The notes: generated from the letters alone by a model not told the origin. A DNA stretch of 17,378 nt from Candidatus Zixiibacteriota bacterium (GCA_023127875.1 JAGMFA010000025.1:1-17378); one strand, 5' to 3'; positions 6,868 through 14,124 are shown, counted from the stretch's first letter. Program-made: numbers and translations.

Positions 6868-7776
6868 ATGTCTGAAGAAAAAATCATCAGTTTTGATCAG
6901 TTGATTTCAATAGTCAAAAGTAAAGAGGGGAAAAAATTAGCCATCGCTTCGGCAGAAGGGGAGGAGATAATCGAAGCGGTGAAGCGGGCAACAGAGGAGG
7001 AGATCATCTCCGCTGTGCTCATCGGTGACCAGGCTAAAATCGAAGAGCTGTGCAAGAGGAAAAACCTTGATTTGAATCAAGTAGAAATCGTCAATGTGCC
7101 AGACTTTGAACTCACCGCCAGGGTAGCAGTGGAAACAGTCAAGCTGGGAAAGGCAGAGATGCTGATGAAAGGTAAGGTGGGCACCTCCACTTTGCTTAAA
7201 GCTGTTCTGGATAAGGAGAGCGGACTTCGCACCGGTGCTTTGTTGAGTCACGTTTCTGTGATAGAGGTTGAGGCATATCATAAGCTGATGTTAGTGACCG
7301 ACGGGGGAATGAACATAAAGCCTGACATCAAACAGAAATCAGATATTTTGAAGAATGCGGTGGACGTAGCAAAAAAGCTTGGAATAGAAAGACCGAAGGT
7401 TTCATGTTTGGCGGCTGTGGAGCTGGTTAATCCGGATATGCAGGAGACTATAGATGCGGCTGGCTTGGTGAAGATGGCAGAAAGAGGCGACATTGCGGGC
7501 GTGATCATGGATGGTCCGATTGCATTCGATGTGGCCATCAACCTTGAGGCGGCTCGAACGAAAGGAATAGTCTCGCCCGTGGCTGGAGATACGGACATAT
7601 TCCTGGTGCCAGACATAGCCTCCGGAAATATATTCGTCAAATCTTTAATCTACTTAGCTAATGCAAAGGTGGGGGGAGTGGTGGCGGGAGCGGGAGCGCC
7701 TATCGTTCTTCTTTCCCGATCCGATTCCGCCGCAACAAAGCTGTATTCTATGGCTTTGGGAGCAGCCATATGCTAA
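6868..7776 (+). CDS. ptb: Second phosphate butyryl/acetyltransferase family enzyme
   Basis: A 302-residue member of the same acyl-CoA:phosphate acyltransferase family as the gene at 2404. Landmarks in order are MLMKGKVGTSTLLKAVLDKE (98-117), LLSHVSVIEV (125-134), LVTDGGMNI (142-150), IMDGPIAFDVAIN (213-225), GDTDIFLVPDIASGN (240-254) and LLSRSDSAATKL (281-292). The DVAIN form of the DGP motif and many scattered differences show that it is an old paralog, not a recent duplicate of the first ptb. Such proteins are annotated variously as Ptb, Pta or the phosphotransacylase half of bifunctional enzymes; the actual acyl group is unknown. AGAGGG stands five bases before the ATG. rpiB follows after 174 bases. 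Confidence 0.85.
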   Translation: MSEEKIISFDQLISIVKSKEGKKLAIASAEGEEIIEAVKRATEEEIISAVLIGDQAKIEELCKRKNLDLNQVEIVNVPDFELTARVAVETVKLGKAEMLMKGKVGTSTLLKAVLDKESGLRTGALLSHVSVIEVEAYHKLMLVTDGGMNIKPDIKQKSDILKNAVDVAKKLGIERPKVSCLAAVELVNPDMQETIDAAGLVKMAERGDIAGVIMDGPIAFDVAINLEAARTKGIVSPVAGDTDIFLVPDIASGNIFVKSLIYLANAKVGGVVAGAGAPIVLLSRSDSAATKLYSMALGAAIC

Positions 7777-7887
7777 AACTTGTAGTGAGCAAAGCAAATC
7801 TATAGGGTCATGGGGCAAGGGTCAAGGAATTTTTGAAGCAGTGTAATCGTTAAGATGCCTGCAATCGCTTCCCTTTCTTACTGAAGG

Positions 7888-7907
7888 GAGAGACTGAAAT
7901 GTTCTAC
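7888..7907. repeat. Weak hairpin between ptb and rpiB
   Basis: TCCCTT and AAGGGA arms, allowing a small bulge outside them, can pair across a loop of about seven bases in the 174-base gap after the second ptb. No T-tract follows. Read-through to rpiB is as likely as termination. Confidence 0.25.
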
Positions 7908-7950
7908 CTGTGATTTAGTCAAAATAGAAAAGATACGAAAGGATATAGAA

Positions 7951-8388
7951 ATGAAAATTTCACTTGGAGCTGACCACAGAGGATTTGAATTAAAAGAAAA
8001 AATAAAAAAATATCTGACGGATTTGGGACATCAAGTGACCGACTTCGGCACCTACTCCACTGAGGCTGTGGATTATCCCGATTTCGGGTTTAAGGTAGCA
8101 AAATCAGTTGCCAGAGGCGAATCCGATTTTGGAATCACCTTCTGTTGGACCGGTAATGGCATGAATATCGTTGCCAACAAAGTTAAGGGAGTCAGGTCAG
8201 CCTTGTGTTTGAATGACGAGATGGCCATGCTAACAAGAACACACAATAATGCCAATGTGCTCGCTTTAGCCTCCAAATTCGTTTCAGAAGAAATGGCGAA
8301 AAAGATTCTGGAGGTGTGGATAGCTACCGACTTTGAAGGGGGAAGACACATACCAAGAGTCGAAAAGATCAATAACTACCAAATGTAG
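7951..8388 (+). CDS. rpiB: Ribose-5-phosphate isomerase B (RpiB/LacAB family)
   Basis: This 145-residue protein interconverts ribose 5-phosphate and ribulose 5-phosphate in the pentose phosphate pathway; some family members isomerise allose or galactose 6-phosphates. Visible features are GADHRG near the start (6-11), DYPDF (41-45), the catalytic cysteine in FCWTGNGMNIVANK (C65), RTHNNANVLAL with the active-site histidine H98, and EGGRHIPRV (129-137) near the end. The usual CGTGxG motif is CWTGNG here, a conservative departure with a tryptophan next to the cysteine. AAAGGA lies about eight bases before the ATG. It may be the last gene of the plus-strand block, converging with rqcH. Confidence 0.92.
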   Translation: MKISLGADHRGFELKEKIKKYLTDLGHQVTDFGTYSTEAVDYPDFGFKVAKSVARGESDFGITFCWTGNGMNIVANKVKGVRSALCLNDEMAMLTRTHNNANVLALASKFVSEEMAKKILEVWIATDFEGGRHIPRVEKINNYQM

Positions 8389-8391
8389 AGA

Positions 8392-8405
8392 CGGATCACC
8401 ATCCG
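8392..8405. repeat. Small palindrome between convergent genes
   Basis: Five-base arms CGGAT/ATCCG with loop CACC, four bases after the rpiB stop and about 80 bases beyond the rqcH stop. It could assist bidirectional termination, but no T-run is present. Confidence 0.35.
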
Positions 8406-8485
8406 CCCTGAACGGCTTCTATAGGTTGGCAGGGAGCATTATGCTGAATCGTCAACGAAAATAGAGGTTTTGGTGAAAGGGAGAT

Positions 8486-10237
8486 TTATACTTTATTTGG
8501 CAGTTCGGGTTCTACCACCATGGTTTTTTCTTTTTCCACCAGAGCCAATCCGGGCTTTCCTCCCTTAGGCTTTCGCACATATTTGGCTTGGGTGTAGATT
8601 ACCGCCACCTTCTTTTCCCCCTTAGCTTTGCTGAAATATGCAGCCACCTTTGCCGCCTGCTTTATCTCCAAAGACGAAGGCTCCGTTTTTTTGGCCTTTC
8701 GTCTCAACAACACGTGGGAGCCCGGAACATCCTGCGTATGAAACCATAAATCATTGGGACGGGCAAATTTAAAGGTAAGGTAATCGTTTTCTTTGTTGTT
8801 TCTTCCCACGTAAATCTCTGTGCCACTTTCGGTCAAAAACCTTCTGGGTAGTAGCTTCCTTTCCTTCTTTTTTCTGGCCTGAGGTTTTGTTTCTCTTAAA
8901 AATCCCAGCCGGTTTAAGCTCTGTCTGGTTTCTTCTAAGTCAAACCTCTCGTCGGGTTTCTCCAATTGTTTGAAGATTTTCTCCAAATGAGCTATCTTAT
9001 TTTTGGTTTCCGATCTCCTCTTTTTTATTATGCTCAATGCGTCTTTCGCTTTCTTGTATTTTTTGAAATACCTTTGCGCATTCCTTATCGCAGAAAATTT
9101 TGGATCTAAGGGGATCTCCACCGTAGGATGGACAGGATCAAATATGTCTGTAAGTTTAACCGAACTCTGTCCCTTTTTGATAGCTTCTTTGTTCATCATC
9201 AAAAGCTCGCCGAATCTTTTGTATTGTTCAAACCTTTCCGCTTGCTGGAAATCTTCGTCAATTTTTTCTTCTTTCTCCTTTAGCTTTTTCAAAGCTCTTC
9301 GAACAATCAAAGATAGCCCATGCACTTCCTTTTTTCTTTTTTCCCTTACAAGCTTGACAGAGAAAAAGCTTTTTACCGCAGAGTTTAAGTTTTCGCAATA
9401 AATTTTCTGATTATTTGGGATAAAAGGAAGATCCACACAACTTATGACTTTTGGATTCCCATCTTTGTCAATCATAATCTGAAAAGCGAGATTATAATTA
9501 GATATCTGTTCAAATGTTTGGGAAAACTCTCTCCACAGGCATTCAATTTCGTCTTGAGCAAGCTCGGAGGTTTTCTTTTTCAGATCAAGCCCGGATAGGG
9601 TAACGGTCTTCTGGGCTAAAAATTCATCCATTCCCATAAAACCGGAGATCAACCAGTCAAGTATAGGTTTATCCCAAGTTGTAACAAGCGTGCTGAATTC
9701 CTCTTTCTTGATGGAGAAAGGATTTCTTTTCTTGGGAGATGGGGGCGGGAGATATTTTTCGCCAGGCAAAATTTGCCTTAACCTGTTTTTTGTGACGTCG
9801 ATTTTTCTTAAACAATCCACTATCATCTTATCCTGCTTTACCAGGACCACATTGCCGTTTCTTCCGGTTAACTCAAAGACAAGATCAAACGATTCGCCCG
9901 CTCCAAATTGAGTTTTCTTTTGGCAGGAGATTTTGATCACCCGATCAAAATCTAACTGCTCAATTTTATGAACATATCCACCATTGGCAAACCAGAAAAG
10001 ATTTGTCTTTTGATAATTACCTTTGCGTTCTTCTATTTCCTCTTTTTCCCATATTTCGATCCGACAGTCCTCCGGATGTGCGGAAAAGTAAAGGGCGGTC
10101 TCTTTATTTTTGCCTTTAAGTGAGAACAGAAGCTCTTTCTGATCAGGGGAGATTAAGATTTTGGCAATCCTGAGTCCTAAGAGTGCCTCTTTTAGCTCAG
10201 GAATGAAACAAAATATCAGGGTGGAATGTATGACCAT
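8486..10237 (-). CDS. rqcH: RqcH / NFACT family ribosome quality-control protein
   Basis: At 583 residues this matches the NFACT (FbpA/Rqc2/RqcH) family, which binds obstructed 50S subunits with peptidyl-tRNA and recruits tRNA-Ala to add alanine tails. The N-terminal NFACT-N domain begins at ELKEALLGLRIAKI (14-27) and contains LDFDRVIKI (95-103); its Asp-Arg pair (D98, R99) sits where B. subtilis RqcH has the D97/R98 needed for tRNA binding. A charged coiled-coil middle (about 310-450, rich in K and E) follows. The C-terminal NFACT-R domain (DUF814) is clear: GTEIYVGRNNKENDYL, NDLWFHTQDVPGSHVLLR and the lysine-rich tail VRKPKGGKPGLALVEKEKT. The first 90 residues are diverged and lack the usual MLLRKHLEGG segment. 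An in-frame stop lies just upstream of the ATG, so the start is secure. It converges with rpiB. Confidence 0.9.
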   Translation of the reverse strand: MVIHSTLIFCFIPELKEALLGLRIAKILISPDQKELLFSLKGKNKETALYFSAHPEDCRIEIWEKEEIEERKGNYQKTNLFWFANGGYVHKIEQLDFDRVIKISCQKKTQFGAGESFDLVFELTGRNGNVVLVKQDKMIVDCLRKIDVTKNRLRQILPGEKYLPPPSPKKRNPFSIKKEEFSTLVTTWDKPILDWLISGFMGMDEFLAQKTVTLSGLDLKKKTSELAQDEIECLWREFSQTFEQISNYNLAFQIMIDKDGNPKVISCVDLPFIPNNQKIYCENLNSAVKSFFSVKLVREKRKKEVHGLSLIVRRALKKLKEKEEKIDEDFQQAERFEQYKRFGELLMMNKEAIKKGQSSVKLTDIFDPVHPTVEIPLDPKFSAIRNAQRYFKKYKKAKDALSIIKKRRSETKNKIAHLEKIFKQLEKPDERFDLEETRQSLNRLGFLRETKPQARKKKERKLLPRRFLTESGTEIYVGRNNKENDYLTFKFARPNDLWFHTQDVPGSHVLLRRKAKKTEPSSLEIKQAAKVAAYFSKAKGEKKVAVIYTQAKYVRKPKGGKPGLALVEKEKTMVVEPELPNKV

Positions 10238-10296
10238 ATTCGTTTCTTCGAGTTACTTTTATTATCTGTTGCCTTAAAGTTCGGGCGGACACAGAG

Positions 10297-10447
10297 GGCG
10301 TGTTGAAAAAGCCATTTTATGGAGAAGTTTTTATGTAGGGACAGGGCTTGTCCCTGTCCTAACCCTAATGCGGACAGCCACAAGGGCTGTCCCTACGATA
10401 AAATCGGCTGCCGATTAAAGCGTGTAAGGCACTTTTTCAACAGTCCC
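10297..10447. mobile_element. Small MITE-like element with CAGAG target duplication
   Basis: The 151-base element has terminal inverted repeats TGTTGAAAAAG (10301-10311) and CTTTTTCAACA (10432-10442), with short imperfect extensions to the ends. CAGAG directly flanks it on both sides (10292-10296 and 10448-10452), as expected of a target duplication. It has no transposase and contains a pair of hairpins plus a small one (ATCGGC T GCCGAT near 10404). The TIR-like TGTTGAAAAAG end is common among insertion sequences, so movement by a transposase encoded elsewhere is plausible. Confidence 0.65.
10339..10392. repeat. Paired hairpins inside the MITE-like element
   Basis: Hairpin one, 10339-10359: GGACAGGG, loop CTTGT, CCCTGTCC. 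Hairpin two, 10372-10392: GGACAGCC, loop ACAAG, GGCTGTCC. The second is an inverted copy of the first in which two G-C pairs have been flipped; the flanking GTAGGGACAG/CTGTCCCTAC also allows one long stem. Confidence 0.82.
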
Positions 10448-10506
10448 CAGAGGTCCGCCCCTACGCGTGATCCAGTCTGCTATCACAACCTTAAAGTGCC
10501 ACTCTT

Positions 10507-10932
10507 TTATTTACCGGAAAAGGTTGCTTCCAGATACTTCTCGAATTCATCTAAAGATTCGAATACTCTTTTGGACAAAAATTTCACCGACCAGTTCTCT
10601 TTCATCGGGCTTATGGTCCAGATGGGCACCCCTTTCTTATAACATTCCCACATCTCTATGGCAGTGCCCATGGAGGCACCAGGAAGATAAGCGATTACGC
10701 AATCGCATTTAGTGGCCAGTTTTATATAGCCTAAGAACACTGACTCCCCCATCCTGTAATCGTAATTCACCGAGTCGGGGTGTTTTTCAACCGGATCGAA
10801 GATTTTTGCCTCAGGAAAATATTTCCGAAGAATTTCTTTTATCTTCTCCCGGTAATCCTGATTGTGCAGGGTCTTTCCCGCATTTGATCCTTGAATTATG
10901 CCGGCTATGAAGAAAGATCGAATTGGTTTCAT
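10507..10932 (-). CDS. Nucleoside 2-deoxyribosyltransferase-like protein
   Basis: This 141-residue protein has the compact Rossmann-like layout of the nucleoside 2-deoxyribosyltransferase family: SFFIAGIIQGSN (6-17), a mid-region Tyr-Arg segment DYRMGE (58-63), CDCVIAYLPGASMGTAIEMW (76-95) with the candidate catalytic glutamate E93, and VPIWTISP (102-109). True family enzymes move deoxyribose between bases in nucleoside salvage; many short homologs of this type have no known substrate, and some relate to 5'-nucleotide N-glycosidases (DNPH1-like). The ASMGTAIEM motif is the firmest evidence. AGGA lies about six bases before the ATG. It starts 61 bases beyond the pta stop on the same strand, so it could be read from the pta transcript if the hairpin between them does not stop transcription. 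Confidence 0.75.
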   Translation of the reverse strand: MKPIRSFFIAGIIQGSNAGKTLHNQDYREKIKEILRKYFPEAKIFDPVEKHPDSVNYDYRMGESVFLGYIKLATKCDCVIAYLPGASMGTAIEMWECYKKGVPIWTISPMKENWSVKFLSKRVFESLDEFEKYLEATFSGK

Positions 10933-10943
10933 TGTTTTCCTGA

Positions 10944-10991
10944 CCTCTCCCCCTCTCCATGAAATGGAGAGGGGGATAAAAGGGGGAGAGG
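10944..10991 (-). terminator. Strong hairpin directly after pta
   Basis: An inner perfect dyad (10949-10975: 12-base arms CCCCCTCTCCAT/ATGGAGAGGGGG, loop GAA) overlaps an outer dyad (CCTCTCCCCCT 10944-10954 with AGGGGGAGAGG 10981-10991), so two folds compete. It starts two bases after the pta stop. No T-tract follows on either strand, so it may be an mRNA-end stabiliser or attenuator rather than a classical intrinsic terminator. Confidence 0.5.
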
Positions 10992-10993
10992 TA

Positions 10994-11998
10994 TTAAGCC
11001 AAATTCATGGCAATTGCCACCACATTGACGATATCATCCACACTGCATCCCCGGGAAAGATCGTTGGCCGGCTTTGCCAGCCCCTGAATTATGGGACCGA
11101 TGGCTTCTGCCTTTGCCATCCGCTGAACCAATTTGTAGGCGATGTTGCCCGAATTCAAATCCGGAAAGATCAGAACGCTTGCATTTCCCCCGATGATGCT
11201 ATCCGGGCATTTCTTCTGAGCAACCTGGGGAATGATAGCAGAATCCACCTGAAGCTCACCGTCTAATTTAAGATCAGGCTTTAGTTCTTTCGCTATTCGT
11301 GTCGCTTCTGTCACCTTATCCACCAGTTCATGCTTGGCGCTCCCTTTGGTTGAGAAGGAGAGCATGGCTACTTTCGGTTCCTCTCCTGTCAAGTCTTGCA
11401 TGGTTTTGGCAGAGGAAATGGCGATGGAAGCAAGCTGGGATGGATCGGGATCAGGGATTACCGCACAGTCAGCAAACACGAAGACCTTGTCTTTTACGCC
11501 CAAGAATTCCGGCAATACCATAAGAAATGAGCTGGATACCGAACTGATGCCGGGGGCGGTACCAATGATCTGAATGCTCGCCTTCAATACATCACCAGTG
11601 GTGTTGACCGAACCAGCCACAAACCCATCCCCCTCACCCTTTCTTAACATCATGGCTCCGTAAAATAGAGTATTAGTCATAATCCTCTTGGCTTGATCCA
11701 GAGTCATTCCTTTCTTCTTTCGAAGCTGATAGTATTCCTTAGCATATTCACCAAGTTTAGACGAGTCGGCTGGTGCGATCACTTTCACGTTGCTTAAATC
11801 CAGATCATTTGACAGAGCCAGTTTTTTGATCTGATCTTCATCGCCCAACAAGGTGACCTCGGCTAAGCCTTCAGCCAAAATCTTCGTACTTGCCTGAATC
11901 ATCCTCTCCTCTGTTCCCTCAGGCAAAACCACTCTTTTCCTCTTAGCTTTCGCCTTTTCTTTTATTTTATCGATCACGTCCACTCGAAGCTCCTCCAT
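10994..11998 (-). CDS. pta: Phosphate acetyltransferase
   Basis: The short, single-domain Pta of about 330 residues converts acetyl-CoA and phosphate to acetyl phosphate and CoA; with acetate kinase this gives ATP. Signatures are RVVLPEGTEERMIQAS (22-37), GSVNTTGDVLKASIQIIGTA (129-148), SVSSSFLMVLP (153-163), DCAVIPDPDP (177-186), AMLSFSTKGSAKH (211-223), GGNASVLIFPDLNSGNIAYK (270-289) and ANDLSRGCS (311-319). Two starts are possible. The ATG at 11998 has GGAG ten bases away. The GTG at 11983, five codons in, has GGAGGAG six bases upstream and gives an N-terminus (MDVIDKIKEKAK) more like other Pta proteins; I think the GTG is at least as likely. It lies 39 bases after dnaJ on the same strand, suggesting cotranscription. 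No ackA is visible. Confidence 0.93.
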   Translation of the reverse strand: MEELRVDVIDKIKEKAKAKRKRVVLPEGTEERMIQASTKILAEGLAEVTLLGDEDQIKKLALSNDLDLSNVKVIAPADSSKLGEYAKEYYQLRKKKGMTLDQAKRIMTNTLFYGAMMLRKGEGDGFVAGSVNTTGDVLKASIQIIGTAPGISSVSSSFLMVLPEFLGVKDKVFVFADCAVIPDPDPSQLASIAISSAKTMQDLTGEEPKVAMLSFSTKGSAKHELVDKVTEATRIAKELKPDLKLDGELQVDSAIIPQVAQKKCPDSIIGGNASVLIFPDLNSGNIAYKLVQRMAKAEAIGPIIQGLAKPANDLSRGCSVDDIVNVVAIAMNLA

Positions 11999-12037
11999 AA
12001 AAATAGGTCTCCAGACTGATCTGTTCTGGATGTTGGG

Positions 12038-13144
12038 TTAATGTTTCAGTCCACCCTCTTTAGCAAACTCCCCCAGAAGTCTTTTTTGTTTTTCACTCAT
12101 CTTTTTGGGAATTTCCACAATCACCTCTACATACTGATCTCCTCTGCTTCCGTTTACCTCCAAGCCTCTTCTTCTTAATCTGAATTTGGTTCCACTTTGC
12201 GTTCCGGGCGGTATTTTAAGGTCCACTTTTCCGTCTATGGTTCTGATTCTGATCTTGCTTCCCAGGATTGCCTGAGCAACATTTATAGGAACTTTGCAAT
12301 AGACATCTTGCCCCCTTCGATCAAAGAATCGATGTCGTCCTACATTGACCTTGACGATCAAATCCCCGGGAGCACCTCCACCACTTCCCGGTTGCCCCTG
12401 TCCCCGCAGTCTCAACTGCGTTCCATCGTTTATGCCAGCAGGGATATTGAACAAAATTCTCTTTCTGGCAGAAGTTTGTCCTCGTCCTCCGCACTGAGGA
12501 CAAGGAGTGCTTATGATCTTTCCTCTTCCCAGACATCGAGGGCAGGGACGGCTCACCGCAAAACCACCCTGAGCAAAGGAGATCATACCTGATCCACCGC
12601 ACTTCGGACACGTAGAAAGGGGTGTGCCAGGTTTAGCGCCTGTGCCTCCACATACAGAGCAGGCCTCCTCCTTTTTTAGTTCGATTGCGGTCTTGCCGCC
12701 GGAGATGGCAAGATCAAATGGAATTTCCACCTCAGCGTATAGATCTGCACCCTTCTGTGGTCCCCATCTTTTTCGTCGGGTGGTTTCTCCCATATCAAAA
12801 ATGTTGCTAAATAGGTCACCCAGATCGCCAAATCCGCCCAGATCTTCAAAAGAGAAGGTTCTTCCTTTCCCCCTTCTTCTGGTGAACAGATCTTCAAAGC
12901 CTTCAGCACCAGCAAATCCCCTCTGTCCCATCTGCCTGAGTTGGTCATACTGCTTTCTTTTTTCTGTATTGCTTAAAACATCGTACGCCTCGGAGATCTC
13001 TTTGAACTTCTCCTCCGCCATTTTGTTATTGGGGTTGGAGTCAGGATGATACTTTTTGGCTAAACGCCGATAAGCTTTTTTTATCTCATCATCGCTGGCT
13101 TTTTCAGGAACCCCTAAGATCTCATAATAATCTTTCTGCGCCAT
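12038..13144 (-). CDS. dnaJ: Chaperone DnaJ (type I Hsp40)
   Basis: A full-length 368-residue DnaJ, the co-chaperone that delivers unfolded clients to DnaK and stimulates its ATPase. The J domain occupies about 1-70 with the HPD motif at H33-D35 (KYHPDSN). A G/F-rich linker (75-120) follows. The zinc-binding domain has all four CxxCxGxG units at C162/C165, C179/C182, C201/C204 and C215/C218, and the C-terminal substrate-binding and dimerisation domains are intact to residue 368. GGAGG lies ten bases upstream of the ATG. A sigma-70 type promoter stands just before it. grpE and hrcA, often linked to dnaK/dnaJ, are absent from this window, and fmdB plus repeats separate it from dnaK. Confidence 0.96.
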   Translation of the reverse strand: MAQKDYYEILGVPEKASDDEIKKAYRRLAKKYHPDSNPNNKMAEEKFKEISEAYDVLSNTEKRKQYDQLRQMGQRGFAGAEGFEDLFTRRRGKGRTFSFEDLGGFGDLGDLFSNIFDMGETTRRKRWGPQKGADLYAEVEIPFDLAISGGKTAIELKKEEACSVCGGTGAKPGTPLSTCPKCGGSGMISFAQGGFAVSRPCPRCLGRGKIISTPCPQCGGRGQTSARKRILFNIPAGINDGTQLRLRGQGQPGSGGGAPGDLIVKVNVGRHRFFDRRGQDVYCKVPINVAQAILGSKIRIRTIDGKVDLKIPPGTQSGTKFRLRRRGLEVNGSRGDQYVEVIVEIPKKMSEKQKRLLGEFAKEGGLKH

Positions 13145-13191
13145 CGAATTTCTTTTCCTCCTTTAACAGTCTCAAGAAAGCAGATAATAAT

Positions 13192-13220
13192 AAAATAACC
13201 GTCAAGCCCGAGTTTGTCAA
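13192..13220 (-). promoter_or_regulatory. Sigma-70 type promoter for dnaJ
   Basis: Reading the minus strand, a consensus TTGACA (13220-13215) and TATTTT (13197-13192) are separated by exactly 17 bases, about 48 bases before the dnaJ start codon. No CIRCE operator is present. Confidence 0.6.
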
Positions 13221-13249
13221 CATGCCTATTCGGGTGTTTGAAAAACTGT

Positions 13250-13353
13250 GGAGTGCGAAAGCTTGTCGGAGCGAAGCGGAGATCCCGCTTTGCGGGGCTT
13301 TCGCTATTTTTAGAATCACTAATGAACAACGCTCCAGCAAGCTGGCGCACTCC
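13250..13353. repeat. 104-bp inverted-repeat element between dnaJ and fmdB
   Basis: The left arm (13250-13273) GGAGTGCG-aa-AGCTTG-tc-GGAGCG matches the complement of the right arm (13330-13353) at 20 of 24 positions. Inside lie a second stem AGCGAA/TTCGCT (13270-13305) and a third CCCGC/GCGGG (13284-13296, loop TTT). It encodes nothing and looks like a non-autonomous repeat or REP-like element, just upstream of the dnaJ promoter. Confidence 0.75.
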
Positions 13354-13432
13354 GAATAAAACACCAAAAACACAAAAAGACGAGAGAGGTCTCCCGCCTT
13401 AATTGTGCCAAGTTACTTTCACTTCACCTATT

Positions 13433-13705
13433 TCACTTTTTTGCCGCTGTTTTTTCCTTTGGTTTTTTCTCATCTTTTTTAGCCGGAAGACCTTTCTCTT
13501 CCCTTTCTCTTTTCTTATATGATGCACTGCGATGGTCGGTGATGTAAAAACCATTCCCTTTGAACAACAGTCCTCCACCGCCTGAAATCAATCTTTTGAC
13601 TACTCCTCCGCAAACAGGGCAGGTCTTGACCGGCTCATCTGTCATCTTTTGAAACTGCTCAAACTGATGGTGGCATTTCTCGCATTCATATTCATAAGTA
13701 GGCAT
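13433..13705 (-). CDS. FmdB-family zinc ribbon protein, 90 aa
   Basis: The N-terminus MPTYEYECEKCHHQFEQFQK is characteristic of the FmdB/CxxC_CxxC_SSSS regulatory protein family; a zinc ribbon is formed by C8, C11, C29 and C32 (CPVC). A glycine-rich segment (41-45) and GNGFYITDHRS follow, then a long lysine- and glutamate-rich tail (about residues 60-90). These proteins are often named after FmdB of Methylophilus but their role is mostly unknown. The ATG at 13705 is chosen because GGAG stands seven bases upstream and because it matches the family start; a TTG at 13729 is in frame but would add eight residues not seen in the family. Placement between dnaK and dnaJ suggests only co-location, not function. 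Confidence 0.85.
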   Translation of the reverse strand: MPTYEYECEKCHHQFEQFQKMTDEPVKTCPVCGGVVKRLISGGGGLLFKGNGFYITDHRSASYKKREREEKGLPAKKDEKKPKEKTAAKK

Positions 13706-13731
13706 GTCTTTACTCCATCGGTCTTCCAAAC

Positions 13732-13760
13732 AAATTAAGCTTTTGCATTCCGATTGTCAG
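13732..13760 (-). promoter_or_regulatory. Weak promoter candidate for fmdB
   Basis: On the minus strand CTGACA (13760-13755) and TAATTT (13737-13732) are 17 bases apart, ending about 27 bases before the fmdB start. The -10 matches consensus poorly, so confidence is low. Confidence 0.3.
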
Positions 13761-13897
13761 TCATCATCTCTTCTTCCGGAACTTCTGATCGGAACCTTAT
13801 TGTTACGCATCTTTCTTGTTACTATTTGAGAACTCTCTGATGTATCGGCATCAGGAGGGAGTTTTGTCAAATACTTCTCCAAGTATCAGAAACACAA

Positions 13898-13974
13898 TTG
13901 TCATGCTGACCCCGCCTCTGGCGGGATTTTCAACTGGTTTTTAGATTCTTCGCCCTTCGGGCGTAGAATGACAA
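13898..13974. repeat. Inverted-repeat element with TTGTCAT ends
   Basis: The 77-base element is bounded by TTGTCAT (13898-13904) and ATGACAA (13968-13974). It contains two hairpins, CCGCC-TCT-GGCGG and CGCCC-TTCG-GGCG. A related start, TTGTCATTCTGA, occurs at 17336 and is cut by the window edge. Repeats with TGTCATTCTGA...TTCG...AGAATGACA are widespread in many bacterial genomes. Confidence 0.7.
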
Positions 13975-14124
13975 GGAGAATATCCATTACCTCGTTCATA
14001 TTCTGATTCTACGTTGTTTGCCTCTCTTTGTAAAGCCTTTTGTGCTCTGTCTGTGTGGCAGGGCTAAATGCCTTGCCTTATTTTGCAGGAACTGTAAATA
14101 GATAATAAACTATTACACATCATA

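Larger units (their letters stand above)
10283..10460. repeat. Palindrome interrupted by an insertion
   Basis: GGGCGGAC at 10283-10290 and GTCCGCCC at 10453-10460 are perfect complements 162 bases apart. Removing 10297-10447 and one copy of CAGAG rejoins them as a tight hairpin (8-base arms, loop ACAGAG), the same type of structure as the other intergenic palindromes here. Confidence 0.75.
10238..10506. other. Intergenic region holding a nested mobile-like element
   Basis: The gap between rqcH and the deoxyribosyltransferase-like gene contains no supported ORF and is largely occupied by palindromes, described in the next entries. Confidence 0.7.

Noticed and set aside
10319..10642. 107-codon plus-strand frame
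   Set aside because: It spans the hairpins of the MITE-like element and then antisense to the deoxyribosyltransferase-like gene; no support as a protein.
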